From positions 155,263 through 219,262 of the forward strand of contig JBBHKE010001683.1 of the NCBI GenBank assembly GCA_037447655.1: a stretch of DNA of 64,000 bases, read 5' to 3'. A program made the translations under genes and the position numbers. The stretch comes from Zygnema cylindricum. Its lineage: Eukaryota > Streptophyta > Zygnematophyceae > Zygnematales > Zygnemataceae. This document shows, piece after piece, positions 54,061-64,000 of the stretch (positions within the stretch are counted from its first letter, which is position 1; each line of letters starts with the position of its first letter). The notes below the pieces were generated by a model, which did no database searches, had not been told where the DNA came from, and saw only the letters and a program-made list of their open reading frames with translations.

Positions 54061-55440
54061 TCTTTTTGGAGGAAAATCCTATGTTTTTCAAAGCAAATGC
54101 AGAAAACATGGAAAATACATCTTTACCAACTTTAAATGACTTGCAACCTACAAAACCATCTTCTCCATCAAAAATAAGACATGTTATGCCTGATACAGTT
54201 GTAAAATCTCTTTTACCTCAAGCTGAAACCGATTCACAAGCAGAATCAGATGTATCAAGGAGAATGACCTAGCCATCTATACCTGCGATAAAAATTCCAG
54301 GTGGAGTCAGGGGAAGTGCGAGATTCAGGGGAGTAAATGCACGCTTTGCTCACTCAGCACACACAGAAGAGCCTCTAACATTCAGGGAAGCTTTTTCGAG
54401 TGATGAAAGGAACAGTGGGTGGAAATAGTCAATGAAGAAATGAAGTCCAACATAGAGGCCCACATGTGGGATCTGGTGGAACTTCCTCCAGGGAGAAAAG
54501 CGATTGGGAGTAAATGGGTGTTTAAATTAAAATTGAACCCAAATAGTACCATAGAAAGGTGTAAGGTTCGTTTGGCTGCTAAGAGATATATTCAAAAAAA
54601 AGCTGATATATTATAAAAAACTTTCTCACCTGTTGTAAGGTTTACATCTGTTCGCATCTTACTAACATTAGCTGGCATAGAGGTTTTCGACATCCACCAA
54701 ATGGATGTCAAAATTGCCTTTTTGCATGGTGATTTAGACGAGGTCATTTATTTATGAAACAATAAGAGGGTTATGAGGAAGCAGGAAAAGAAAATATTGT
54801 GTGCAGACTTTTAAAATCTTTGTATGGGCTAAAGGAGGCCCCGCGACAATAGAACTGAAAGTTAGATGAGTTTTTGTCAATATTAAGATTTACTATAATT
54901 AGCTTTAATCATTCAATATATGTGATGTGTGGTAATATCCTTGATGAGGTGATATTCATTGCTGTGTATGTTGATGATTTGCTACTAATCAGTAGGAACA
55001 AAAAAGTAATAGCTAGAGTAAAACACGCTCTTAACTCAAAATTTGAAATGAAGATTTGGGCGAGGCAAAATTTATTCTTGGAATACAAGTTGAAAGAGAT
55101 AAAGAAAAGAAAATAATTAGACTAACTAAAAAAAACGATAGGAAACATGTTGGAAAAATTTGGCTTCGCTGATGTCAAAGTTTCTATAACTCCTATGGAG
55201 TATATGCGCAAACTAGAAGGAATTGAGCATGAGTTAGGAGTTATAATAGATGAAAAAATCAGTTCCAAAGAGCAAAAGATTATGTCTCAAACACCCTACA
55301 GACAAGTAGTAGGAAGTTTGATTTATTTTATAAATTGTACCAGGCCCGATATAGCTGCAGCTGTCCGTGTATTGATCAAAAGTCTACGAAATCCACTAAG
55401 AAGAGACTGGGCGGCACCTTAAAGAGTCTTAAGATATCTT
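54061..55440 (+). pseudogene. pol: RE8 linker and reverse transcriptase
   Basis: Linker frame 54,066-54,272 ends in TAG. RT: G-S-K-W-V-F-K-L-K-L-N-P-N, stop near 54,614, M-D-V-K-I-A-F-L-H-G-D, S-L-Y-G-L-K-E-A-P-R, A-V-Y-V-D-D-L-L-L (about 54,965, intact), and Y-R-Q-V-V-G-S-L-I-Y-F-I-N-C-T-R-P-D. Confidence 0.85.
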
Positions 55441-55941
55441 GTTGGGACCAAAAATTTGTGGCTATCTTTAAGAGGGGATATGGTTAGCATTAATACTTCG
55501 AGTGATGCTAGCTATGGTGATGTGCCTAGTAGGAAGCCTACAACACGGTATGCCAGTCAGATTGGAAGTGGAACTTGTAGTTGGAGTAGTTAACTTCAAA
55601 AGGTCACGGCTCAATCTACTATGGAGGAATAATATATGGCTGCAAGTGCAGCTTTGAAAAAATTGCTTCGGATTAAGGCATTTGTTCATGAGTTGGGCTT
55701 TACACAACACTGGACACAAATAATATGGTGCGACAATGAAGTTGCCATATCTGTGGCTACAAACCTAAGTCACCGTTTTAAGAGTAAACACAAGGATATT
55801 CGGCTACATTTCGTACGAGTGAAAGTATTTGCAAAAGTTGTCAAACTTTACTATTTGTCTGATGAGAAAATTGTCTTCGACATGTTGAAAAAAACCCTCC
55901 AGCTCTTAAGTTGGAGTATTGCAGGAAAACATGCAGTCTAA
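55441..55941 (+). pseudogene. pol: RE8 RNase H
   Basis: T-S-S-D-A-S-Y-G-D, S-T-M-E-E then TAA, W-C-D-N-E-V-A-I, H-K-D-I-R-L-H-F-V-R. Ends near A-G-K-H-A-V, TAA, followed by CTTAAGAGGAG, a polypurine tract. Confidence 0.85.
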
Positions 55942-55972
55942 GTGAGGAAGTCTTTTAAAACTTAAGAGGAGT

Positions 55973-56165
55973 ATTGGAAAGCAAGCTTTAGTAAGTCTTA
56001 GAAAATTGAGTCTACGATTTATAATATTTTTGGACTTCCAATATTGACCAAATTTTGTGTGTGTTTTTTTTTCTAATATATACAGAGGTAGTTTTAGAAG
56101 TCAACAAATACATACGACCGCCAAAAGAATGTAGACGTGAAACATGTCTCACAAATATTTCCACA
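55973..56165 (+). repeat. RE8 3' LTR, head fragment
   Basis: TATTGGAAAGC follows the polypurine tract (TG start mutated). Words shared with the RE7 LTR include TTGAGTCTA and GTGAAACATRTCTC. It is cut by minus-oriented LTR sequence to the right. Confidence 0.65.
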
Positions 56166-56347
56166 GTACCTCCGTATCATGAAGTGGCGACGCGTGTCCA
56201 CGTAAGGTACTCTACACTCATCACTACTGAGGCAACTGTCAGACTAATTAAGGTATGTATTACAAGGACTTAGACAAAAAATATTCTAAGTCCTAAAAAC
56301 TCCCCTCACAACCTCATCTATTGAGGACTATAGCTTTTAAACTCAAC
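56166..56347 (-). repeat. RE4-type LTR fragment, minus
   Basis: GACGCGTGTCC ... CTAATTAAGGTATGTATTAC ... ACTCAACA parallels the start part of the RE4 LTR in reverse (14,840-15,009). Confidence 0.6.
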
Positions 56348-57811
56348 AAACTATAGGACAAAGCTCACGACTATTGTTGACTTTGATGGATTGGAGGTAC
56401 CAAGATCAAATCTTGGGTACATCAAGTCATTTTTGGTAAACCTACGATAAACTACTCCTTGTCTCTCTCTCTTTCTCTCTCTCTGGACAACATTGGCAGC
56501 CATGGCTCTAGCTTCCTCTCTAACTTTCAGTTACTACGACAAGTGTGGGAGTTAGAGCAAGGAGTTAGAGGCATACTGCCTGTGATTCTTTTTTGCATTG
56601 TGTTTTACATGTTCAAACCTAGAAAATACTAAAAGAAACATTAATTTCTACACTTTTCTCCACAAAGCTCTTTTCGTCATACTCTCCTACTATATTAAAC
56701 ATGTTTTGTAAAAGATAGGCACTCTAGAGAGTGTTCCCATAACGTATAACTTTGAAACCTCCATAGGTCCTCAGAGTAGGCAGCTTACACGAAGCCTATA
56801 GGATAGCCCTGACCCCCTCGTATTTGACCAAGAATATCTGCCACATTGATAGACTACAAATTAAACCTACTCTACTATTTTCAAGAGAAGACTCATTTGA
56901 CTCTATTACAACATGTATCAAGCAATTTGCTCTCCAGAGCTGCAAGTTATGGCTGGTCAAAGTTGACCTTTATAGTTACAAGCTCTTTTACAAAGATGTA
57001 CCTAGATTTCACTAAGTTTTGGTCTGCCTTCTTAAGGCAACATACTACTAATCCTTTGTTTAATAAAAACACTATAAAGTATAAGAATGTTAAGTGGCCG
57101 ATGTACTTATTGTACGACATGGCTTTCAACGTGACGTATGTCAAATTGGGAGCCATGGTTCCTCCTTCCATCTTCTCCAGTACCCAATAATATGGCATCG
57201 CGTGATGCTATCTCCAATGGCCGCTAAAAGCTCATTTCGGGTGGCGGTTACAATGACGGCCGTTCAATCAATTAAATTTACACGGTTCAGATTTGCATCC
57301 GTGCATGAATTGTTTGATATGCGCATCGTTGTCTATTTGGTGTGAATTAGCCGTCGTGTATAACTTAAGTATCTATTAAAATTGAGGAGTGAATCGTTTT
57401 TTCAACACCATACTGGATAAGTCATCAGGATAAACTGGCTATGCAGGATCCATACTCAAATTCGGGCAAGGCCAGTATTGTTGTAAAATGCCATCTAATT
57501 CCGTCTACCATCTTTTGAATAAGGCGGCAACCATGGCGTGTCTTTGATCATCTCTCTTCTCTCTCTTTTGAGTCTAACTAAAATAAAGAAGTGAAACATT
57601 AATTACCTCTTTTCAACATGAACTATTCACTATCATCATGGACGGCCTAAGTAGCCATGGGTCTAACTCCTTTTCTACTCTCCAGTGACTACGATATGTG
57701 TGAGGTTTTGAGAACGGAGTTAGAGGCAGGCTGCTTTTTCTTCTTTCCTAGTTTTTTTTTTTATAAAGTTTAGACCTAGAAAATACTTTCTTGAAACCAT
57801 TAATTTCTACA
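56348..57811 (-). mobile_element. RE9, two LTRs with under 100 bp between them, minus
   Basis: Left LTR 56,348-56,654 (head only), internal 56,655-56,744 and right LTR 56,745-57,811. Both LTRs end ATTAATTTCTACA on the + strand. The internal part has a primer site on the minus strand (CGTTATGGGAACAC, 56,744-56,731) and the first Gag codons, but no other coding sequence. It resembles TRIM-type elements or a large deletion derivative. The left LTR contains the hairpin (56,495-56,580) and a tRNA-like stretch (56,395-56,440). Confidence 0.75.
56745..57811 (-). repeat. RE9 5' LTR
   Basis: 1,067 bp, RE1-type LTR: + strand TATAACTTTGAAACCTCC to ACCATTAATTTCTACA. Hairpin about 57,645-57,735 with a CCATGGGTCTAACTCC arm. 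The tRNA-like region near 57,400-57,490 is decayed, and an extra CT-rich stretch lies near 57,545-57,640. Confidence 0.8.
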
Positions 57812-58084
57812 ATACACAGACGCAAAAAACACTCAGGATTACACAAATAATTTCACAAAATGCCCAAAATCACACCAAAACAAAAAAAATGATTGCAATA
57901 CATGCAATTTATAGTTTTATTGGGCACATTGTGAGCCAAAACCACCAGGATGTGCAAGTATGACAGACAAAATAACCTTATACATTCCTTGTGAGAGCAA
58001 AAACTACAAAAAAACGCCCAGAATCTCTTTCAAAAATAAAAAATAGACTGCAATGCTAACAACTTATAGTGGTATTTTGCACAC
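57812..58084. other. short A-rich spacer with a weak repeat
   Basis: Two related stretches (ACAAAATGCCCAAAATC... near 57,855 and ACAAAAAAACGCCCAGAATC near 58,005), each followed by GATTGCAATAC/GACTGCAATGC and TTATAGT-TTTATT/GGTATTTT. No gene seen. Composition is similar to the 50.1-50.6 kb repeat. Confidence 0.45.
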
Positions 58085-58334
58085 TGCAACTCTAAGACCT
58101 CCATTGGTCATCAAAGTAGGCAGCTTATAAGAAGCCCCTAGGATAGCCATTGCGCCTTTGAGATTGACTAAGACTCACTCTCACTCGACAAGCCCCAGAC
58201 TGAACCAACTTCACCCTTATGAAGAGAAGACTCCCTTCAGTCTCCAACAACAAAGATCTCTGAAAATGCTCCCCAAAGCCGTAAGTTATGAATGGTCAAA
58301 AATGACCTTTTGTACTTGAGCTCTCTCAGAGAGA

Positions 58335-59332
58335 TGCAATTCTGTGTCCTCCAATTAAACCTAAGTCGAGGAAGCCACTAGGTAGTTTTTGACTAACCCA
58401 CTTTCAACGAGAGCAACTGCTACCATAGCAAAAAAATAGATAATCTGATTGCACCCTTGTGCAGCCTGGACTCCCCTGAGTCCACAGCAAAAAGAATCAC
58501 TGGAAACGCCTAATCAGGCGATTAATTATGGAGTGGCAAAGTTGCCAATATTTATACAAGCTTGTAGGGAGAGTGGCGGCTACCTCCTCAATCCACTAAG
58601 TCCCTATCCCTCTCACAACTCCTATCTAGTGATGTACGAAACCAATCAAAAGACTGTATAGTACACAAAGGTACTATGGCCGATGTACTTTGTGTACGGC
58701 CTGTGTACGACAAGGCCATGGAGTGGACGCATGTCTCCTCCGGACTTGTCCTCACGCCCCCCGGGATTCCAACTTCCAAATGACACATTGCCACGTGTCG
58801 CCAGGTCATGTTACATCCGAAAATCGCCAAAGCGGCCATTCTAGGATCTCGGCGATGATGTGAGCCGTCGGATCCAAATCGGCTTTAATTCCCAGCAGTT
58901 CAAAACAAATGTCCAGTACATTTGTTTAGTGCGCACTCAATTCCCCAACTAGTTTCTATGTATCCTATTTGTAATTCCGTTAATCGGATTAGTCGTCTAT
59001 CTATTGTCTAAATAGCTATCGAACCCTATGTATCCTAACGGACTACTACGACAGACTGGTAAGGTTTGACGGCTATGCCTCGCCCTACCGGTCGGAGGTT
59101 CGAGACCTTCCGAACTCAACCTTTTTGGTTAAGAGTGACGTAGGTCACTCTCAAGCCCTGCTTATGGAGATAAGGCAGCCATGGCTCCACCGCCCTCTCT
59201 CTCTTTCAGTGGTTACAACAAGTGTGGGGGCCAGAGAGAGAAGGTGGAGGCGGGCTGCCTCTGCTTTTCTTTTCGCTTTTTATTTTAATTAAGACCTAGA
59301 AAACACCTCCTCTAAATCTAATGATTTTAACA
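58335..59332 (-). repeat. solo LTR S4 (RE3 type)
   Basis: TGCAATTCTGTG to GATTTTAACA, 998 bp, perfect target duplication AGAGA at 58,330-58,334 and 59,333-59,337. Inserted in the GAGAGAG region of the RE10 LTR. CACGTG at 58,792-58,797; hairpin 59,175-59,265 with outer arms GGCAGCC/GGCTGCC. Confidence 0.9.
59040..59126 (+). ncRNA. tRNA-like module antisense in S4
   Basis: A-box-like ACTGGTAAGGTTTGACGG, then B box GGTTCGAGACC (59,097-59,107), which can form a five-pair T-arm (GGAGG/CCTTC with one G-U), and T5 (59,122-59,126). Best T-arm of the set. Confidence 0.5.
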
Positions 59333-60118
59333 AGAGAGGCGTCTATCTAAGATTTGCCTAAGTCACAAACCCCTCTCTAAACCCCTTACTAGTGTAGTAC
59401 GACACTAATGAGATTACATAACTTATAGAAACGTACAGGTGCTGGTACGTTCTGTACGGCCATTGTATGGCATGGCCATAATGTGGAGGTCCTTTCATCT
59501 CCCGACTTGCTTTGATATTCTTCAAAGATTTTGCAATCCCATGTGATGCTCCCATGTGTCATCCGGTGTGTCTACGTCCATAAACTGCCAAAGAGTCTAT
59601 TCCGCGACCTCGACGCTCACCATAACCGTTCGATTTAGATCGGCTTTTAACATACACCGTCAAAAGAAATATTCACATTATTTGTTTCGTGCGGTATTTA
59701 AAGTATAATGGTCTTTATGTATTTTAGTTTGTTATATCAGTGGAATTAAATATCCTACGGGTACATGTTTAAGTAGGTAGCAAACCCTATACATCTCAGC
59801 ACTGGTCTAGACTATAAGAAAACGCTATTCGCAACTGACTACTTTGACGGATAGTAGGTACCAGAATCAAATCCTGGTTCCGGCACCCTTTTTAATAAGG
59901 GTGGCCTGATCTGCTTCCTATCTCTTAGAGAGGTTTGCTTAAGCAGCCATGGCTCAAACTCCCTCTTTGGTATTCAGTGTCTACGGCAAGTGTGGGACGG
60001 TAGAGAGGAGTTGGAGACAGGCTGCCTCAACTTGATTTCCGTTTTTTTTTTTTATTAATTTTGACCTAGAAAATACCCAAAACAAAATCACTCATTTCTA
60101 CACTCCCTATATTTTCTA

Positions 60119-60690
60119 ATCACTTTTTATTTTGAGGCCACACTTCTCCCTACAAAAATTAACTTATGAGAGGGGACACGTTTAGTCATCGTTTCTGCTA
60201 CCATTTCACTATCCGGTCTATATTCTAAACTTATTATTTTTTTCTCTACCTTCTCTCTAACAAAGCTAAGTCTAATGTCCATGTGTTTGGCTATAAAATG
60301 ATGTTTAAGATTGGCAGCAATAGCAATTGCTGCCTGTTTATCACAATAACTTTTTTGCACACCACTCTTAAGGTGACCAATCTCACCAAACAAAGTCTTG
60401 ACCCATATCAATTATTTAATAGTAGAGCTAGAGGTCAAAAACTCAGCCTCCGTGGTGGATTGAGCAATAACCTTTTGTTGTTTGCTACTCGTGCAACAAG
60501 CCCCATCACCCATATGCAATACATATCTAGAAGTACATCTCCTCATTGAAGCATCACTATAACTATCATCACTCCAAGTAGTGATGTCATGTCAGTATTC
60601 CCCCCACCCAAATGTAACCATAGATCCTTAATTCCTATGTAATATCTAAGGACTCTCTTAGCTGCCTCCCAATCTCTCTTAGTGAGAGCA
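60119..60690 (-). pseudogene. pol: RE10 RNase H and RT thumb end
   Basis: Minus strand: N-A-L-T-K-R-D-W-E-A-A-K-R, S-D-D-S-Y-S-D, E-A-E-F-L-T-S, then a TAA, W-V-K-T-L-F-G-E-I-G-H-L, Y-C-D-K-Q-A-A-I-A-I (Asn to Lys), H-M-D-I-R-L-S-F. A nonsense codon near 60,415 divides it. Closest to RE6/RE1 RNase H. Confidence 0.83.
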
Positions 60691-61190
60691 TTTGGGATGG
60701 GAGAGTAGTTACTACAGATCTAGTGGGTTTGGTAGATCTAAAAGTCTTAGTAAAGGGTAAGACTTCTATACTCACCTTTTGAGATGTACTCTACATGCCT
60801 CAACTGAGTAAAAGTCTTATCTTTACGTCTGTATTAGATGATAAAGAATTTGATACCTTCACTAGAAAGGGATTCTTTACAGCTAAGTATGGGGATGAAG
60901 TATACTTCACAACAGATAATGGTAGCCAAGGAATGTTTCGGCTTAACGTGAGTAATAAAAAGAATAATGCTTACTATGTTGGTGTCCCAAACTTGATGAT
61001 AGGGTATAAGCGGTTGGGGCATGTGCATTTTGATAAGTTGAGGGAAATGAAGAAGCTTGGGATAGTAGAAGGGATTTAGTTTGGGGACAATGAAATGATG
61101 GATGATTGTAGTGGCGGTGCCCAAAGGAAGGCTCATAGACTCCCCTTTCACAAAACTGCCACATATAGAGGTGAAAAAGTACTAGATCTG
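60691..61190 (+). pseudogene. pol: RE11 protease C-part and GAG-pre-integrase
   Basis: RE11 starts in mid-protease (D-G-R-V-V-T-T-D-L-V-G-L-V-D-L-K-V). Then L-Y-M-P-Q-L-S-K-S-L-I-F-T-S-V-L-D-D-K, Y-K-R-L-G-H-V and C-S-G-G-A (third zinc Cys to Gly). Closest to RE3. Gag, primer site and 5' LTR are absent. Confidence 0.83.
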
Positions 61191-61770
61191 GACCACACAG
61201 ATGTTTGGGGACCGCCAAAAGTACCTTTGGTCGTAGCGAAGAGGTTTATGATGACAATGTCCGATGATTAGTCTAAACACTCTAGAGTCTACTTCTAAAA
61301 AACAAAGTCTAAAGCACCAACTTACTTCAAAGAATATAAAGCCTAGAGTGAAAAGTTGCACGGAACCCCCATTAAAAAGATAAGAAGTGATAATGCAGAA
61401 GAATATACCTCTAACCAGTTTGAAAAATATCTGAGGGATAAGGGAGTTCAGCCAAAAAAAAGTGTACCTTATAATCTAGAACAGAATGGGGTAGTTGAGA
61501 GGTTGAACCGGATCGTAGGAGATATTGTATACTGTATGTTTCCCGACAAAAGGGTAGGAAAAAGATTTTGGGCAAAAGCCATGAACAATGCTAACTACAT
61601 TAAATATAGAGTCCTTACCTCAGCTGTGAAAGGAATAAATTCCTATGAGAGATGGGTTGGAATGTAACTAGATGTCTCTCACCTAAAAGTATTCGGCAGT
61701 CAAGTTTACAGTTTTGATAAGGATAAGAAAAACTAGAAACTAGATGCCAAAGGGAAATCTGGATATTTTG
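61191..61770 (+). pseudogene. pol: RE11 integrase
   Basis: D-H-T-D-V-W-G-P, stops near 61,269, 61,298 and 61,344, I-R-S-D-N-A-E-E-Y, E-Q-N-G-V-V-E-R-L-N. Three catalytic acids present. C-terminal H-L-K-V-F-G-S-Q-V-Y. Confidence 0.85.
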
Positions 61771-62960
61771 TGGGATATGATGAGGATGTCAAGGGATTTA
61801 GAGTGTATGACTTAGCAAAACAGGATATAATTATAGTAAAGCACCTACTTGTCATGGATGAAGGAAATTCATTGGACCCTTTCAACTATACCAAGAAAAT
61901 CAAAATCAATTTTGAGTCCGAGAGTGAGGAGGACTCGAATCTTCTCGAAAGGGACATGAGGGAAAAAGTAATTGCAGATTCGAGGAGATCGAAGATGGAG
62001 GAGGTATACCGCAATCTCTTTATATCTCTATACACTCCAGAGAGATGGAGGAGAAAGAGGAGCCACATCCGGCTATCATGGATAGGGGAGCCGAGGGGAA
62101 GGTTAAGAGGAACCCGAGACTGCACTCCATTCCAGCTTCAGACTTTGAGGGAGGATGAAGAAACAGCAAAAAGCTACAGGAAAAACAGGTCGCTCACAAG
62201 GTAACTAAGTTTTCTCACCCTAATGAGCCCTTGTCATACTTAGAGGCTCTGGACAATCCGGAGAAAGACAGATGGATTAGAGCCATAAATGAGGAGATGG
62301 TCTCCATCATGGAAGCAATTACTTGGGTGCTGGTGGATTGTCCTCTTAACAGAAAACCGATTGGGTGTAAATGGTTATTTAAACTGAAACTGAACCTAGA
62401 TAATACCATTGAGAGATATAAAGTTCGGTTGGTAGCAAAGGGGTTCACCAAAAGAGAAGGGATAGATTATGAGGAGACTTTTGCTTCGTTGGTTCGGTTC
62501 CCATTAGTAAGGATTATTCTCAATCTAGCTGCAGCGAAAGAAATGGAAATACACCGGATGGATATTATAAATGCTTTCCTCAATGGTGAACTAGAGGAAG
62601 AAATCTTCATGCGACAGCCAAAGGGGTTTGTAGAGGAAGGAGAGGAGAGCAAAGTCTACCGACACATAAAGTCATTATATGCACTTAAGCAAGCTGCAAG
62701 ACAATGGAATAAAAAATTAGATGAGTTTCTCACCAGCTGGGATATATCCATATTAATTCTAGCCATTCTATTTATATGTTTGAGGATGAGATTGGAGTAA
62801 TTTATATTGCAATATATGTGGATGATTTGCTCGTGTTAAGTAAGTCTATGAAAAAAATCAATAAGTTAAAAAAAGATCTCAGAAGCACATTCGACATGAA
62901 CGATTTATGAGAGGCACATACACTTTGGGAATTCAAATGGAAAAAGATAGGAAAAAAAGG
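61771..62960 (+). pseudogene. pol: RE11 linker and reverse transcriptase
   Basis: Linker G-Y-D-E-D-V-K-G-F-R-V, acidic E-S-E-E-D-S-N, frameshift near 62,040. RT open for 189 codons (62,231-62,800): C-K-W-L-F-K-L-K, K-V-R-L-V-A-K-G-F, M-D-I-I-N-A-F-L-N-G, S-L-Y-A-L-K-Q-A. After a frameshift, I-Y-V-D-D-L-L at about 62,815 is intact. Confidence 0.87.
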
Positions 62961-63568
62961 ATCATCAGACTTACTCAGAAAGAAGTTATGGGAAATATGC
63001 TTGAGAAATTCCTCATGGAAAAGGCAAACAGTTGTGCGACTCCCATGGACTTGAAAAAAGAAAGTGATGGAAATGTAGAAGGACGACTCATAATCTTAGA
63101 TGATAGGATGAGTCCCGAAGAGATAGAGTTTATGAAATCTATTCCTTACAGGCAGGTTGTAGAAGCTTAATCTATTTTGTGAGTTGTACTAGGTAAGACA
63201 TAGGGGCAACAATTAGAGTTCTCAGTAAGAGTTTTAATGATCCTAAAACAGAGTTCGGGAGGCAGCCAAGAGGTCATTAAATCTCGTGTAGGAGCAAGAG
63301 GTTTATGGTTGCATTTGGGAGGGGAGCACACTGACATCACCATTTGGAGTGATGCCAATTATAGGGATGCACCTATGAGAAGATGTACTTTTGGGTATCT
63401 GTTATATATGGGGGAAGGTGCTTGCTGTTGGAGTAGCAAGCAACAAAAGGTGGTTGCTCAGTCCATTGTGGAGGCTGAGTACATGGCCTCTTTTTTTGTT
63501 GTGAAATAGCTGATGTGGGTTAAGTTTTTATTGCAAGAACAAGGGTATATGAAGGAGGGAGTGCATGA
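62961..63568 (+). pseudogene. pol: RE11 RT thumb and RNase H, cut by an LTR
   Basis: L-T-Q-K-E-V-M-G-N-M-L-E-K-F, Y-R-Q-V-V then frameshift near 63,165, I-W-S-D-A-N-Y-R-D, E-A-E-Y-M-A, then TAG near 63,508. It stops at V-H where a minus LTR is inserted (63,569). Confidence 0.83.
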
Positions 63569-64000
63569 TGCAATTCTGTGTCCTCCATTGGACCACATAA
63601 TACAGGAAGCCTCTAGATAGTATTTAACTAACCCAATTTAAGCCAGAACCACTGCTGCCCAAGAAGGAAAACTGACAATTTGACTGTACCCCTGTGTAGC
63701 ATGGACTCCTTTGAGTCCGTAGCAAAAAGAATCACTGAAAACGGCCAACCAGCCGATAAGTTATGAGTCGGCAAAGATGCCAAGTTTATACAAACTCTCA
63801 AAATAGAGAGGTTCCTCTCTACCAAAATTCTCTAAGTCCTAAATCCCTCTCACAAACCCTATCTATTGAAGTACGATGTACTTTCTGTACGGCCCATGTA
63901 CGGCAACGCCATTAACTGGACGCGTGTCCACTTTTCACTTGTCCTTATGTTCGCCGGAATTCCTGCGACCAAATGTCATCCCTCCACGTGGCGCCACGTC
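63569..64000 (-). repeat. RE3-type LTR, minus, runs off the window
   Basis: TGCAATTCTGTGTCCTCC at the start, as in S4 and 42,836. CACGTG at 63,985-63,990. It interrupts RE11 RNase H; the other end is outside the window, so it may be a solo LTR or a whole element. Confidence 0.85.

Larger units (their letters stand above)
58085..60102 (-). repeat. RE10 3' LTR, interrupted by S4
   Basis: TGCAACTCTAAGACCTCC to ACTCATTTCTACA. Without S4 it is about 1,015 bp. It has a tRNA-like module (59,815-59,893) with B-box-like CAGAATCAAATCCTG (59,862-59,876) and T5 (59,889-59,893), and the hairpin at 59,940-60,030. Confidence 0.85.
58085..60690 (-). mobile_element. RE10, 3' end of a minus-strand copia element
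   Basis: The 3' LTR (58,085-60,102, RE1 type, interrupted by S4) is followed by a polypurine tract on the minus strand (about 60,103-60,118) and RNase H. It is cut at about 60,690, where the + strand element RE11 starts in mid-protease. Confidence 0.82.

Overview
The window is a eukaryotic, almost certainly plant nuclear, retrotransposon graveyard. No cellular gene could be recognised. Nearly every coding trace belongs to Ty1/copia elements: a Gag with a CCHC knuckle, then an aspartic protease, GAG-pre-integrase, integrase, YVDD-type reverse transcriptase and RNase H, always in that order. Plant affinity is inferred from the RT/integrase motifs and from a match of primer sites to my recollection of the plant initiator tRNA-Met. 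The species cannot be told from this sequence.

Left part (about 441-36,993): one deep nest. The outermost element, RE1, has its 5' LTR at 441-1,303 and its 3' LTR at 35,932-36,993. Its gag is split by RE2, whose pieces run from 1,675 to 32,471. RE2 is itself split by RE3 (5,461-11,857, + strand, TSD CTCAT), RE4 (13,812-20,334, - strand, TSD AAAGA), RE5 (23,655-26,578, - strand, TSD TTTCA) and RE6 (26,814-32,389, + strand, TSD CAAAG/AAAAG). Two solo LTRs, S1 (1,707-2,886) and S2 (3,629-4,814), also sit in RE2. A 1.9 kb inversion (1,675-3,588) scrambles RE1 gag and the RE2 5' LTR; reversing it on paper restores both.

Middle part: 36,994-39,409 is unclassified, AT-rich DNA. From 39,410 to 48,675 there are minus-strand copia pieces in which one LTR+RNase H block occurs three times (39.5-42.2, 43.9-44.8 and 46.7-48.7 kb). 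The copies share premature stops and a 45 bp duplication, so they are segmental duplicates. One of them fuses gag in frame to the end of pol.

Right part: LTR fragments and a degenerate ~97 bp tandem repeat (50,139-50,605), two truncated + strand elements (RE7, RE8), a tiny two-LTR derivative (RE9), a minus element end with a solo LTR in its LTR (RE10, S4), a truncated + element (RE11) and an LTR running off the end.

The most unusual shared properties are in the LTRs. (1) The site directly after the LTR is complementary to the anticodon stem-loop, not the 3' end, of initiator tRNA-Met (half-tRNA priming, as known for Drosophila copia). (2) The Gag start codon lies inside the LTR and the reading frame passes through the primer site. 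(3) LTRs of the RE1/RE2/RE3-type families carry, antisense, a tRNA-derived A/B-box module followed by an oligo-T run. (4) A hairpin with family-specific compensating stem changes lies next to it. Several insertions and one inversion breakpoint lie within about 70 bp of these tRNA-like modules. All coding regions are broken to some degree; nothing here looks like a fully active element.
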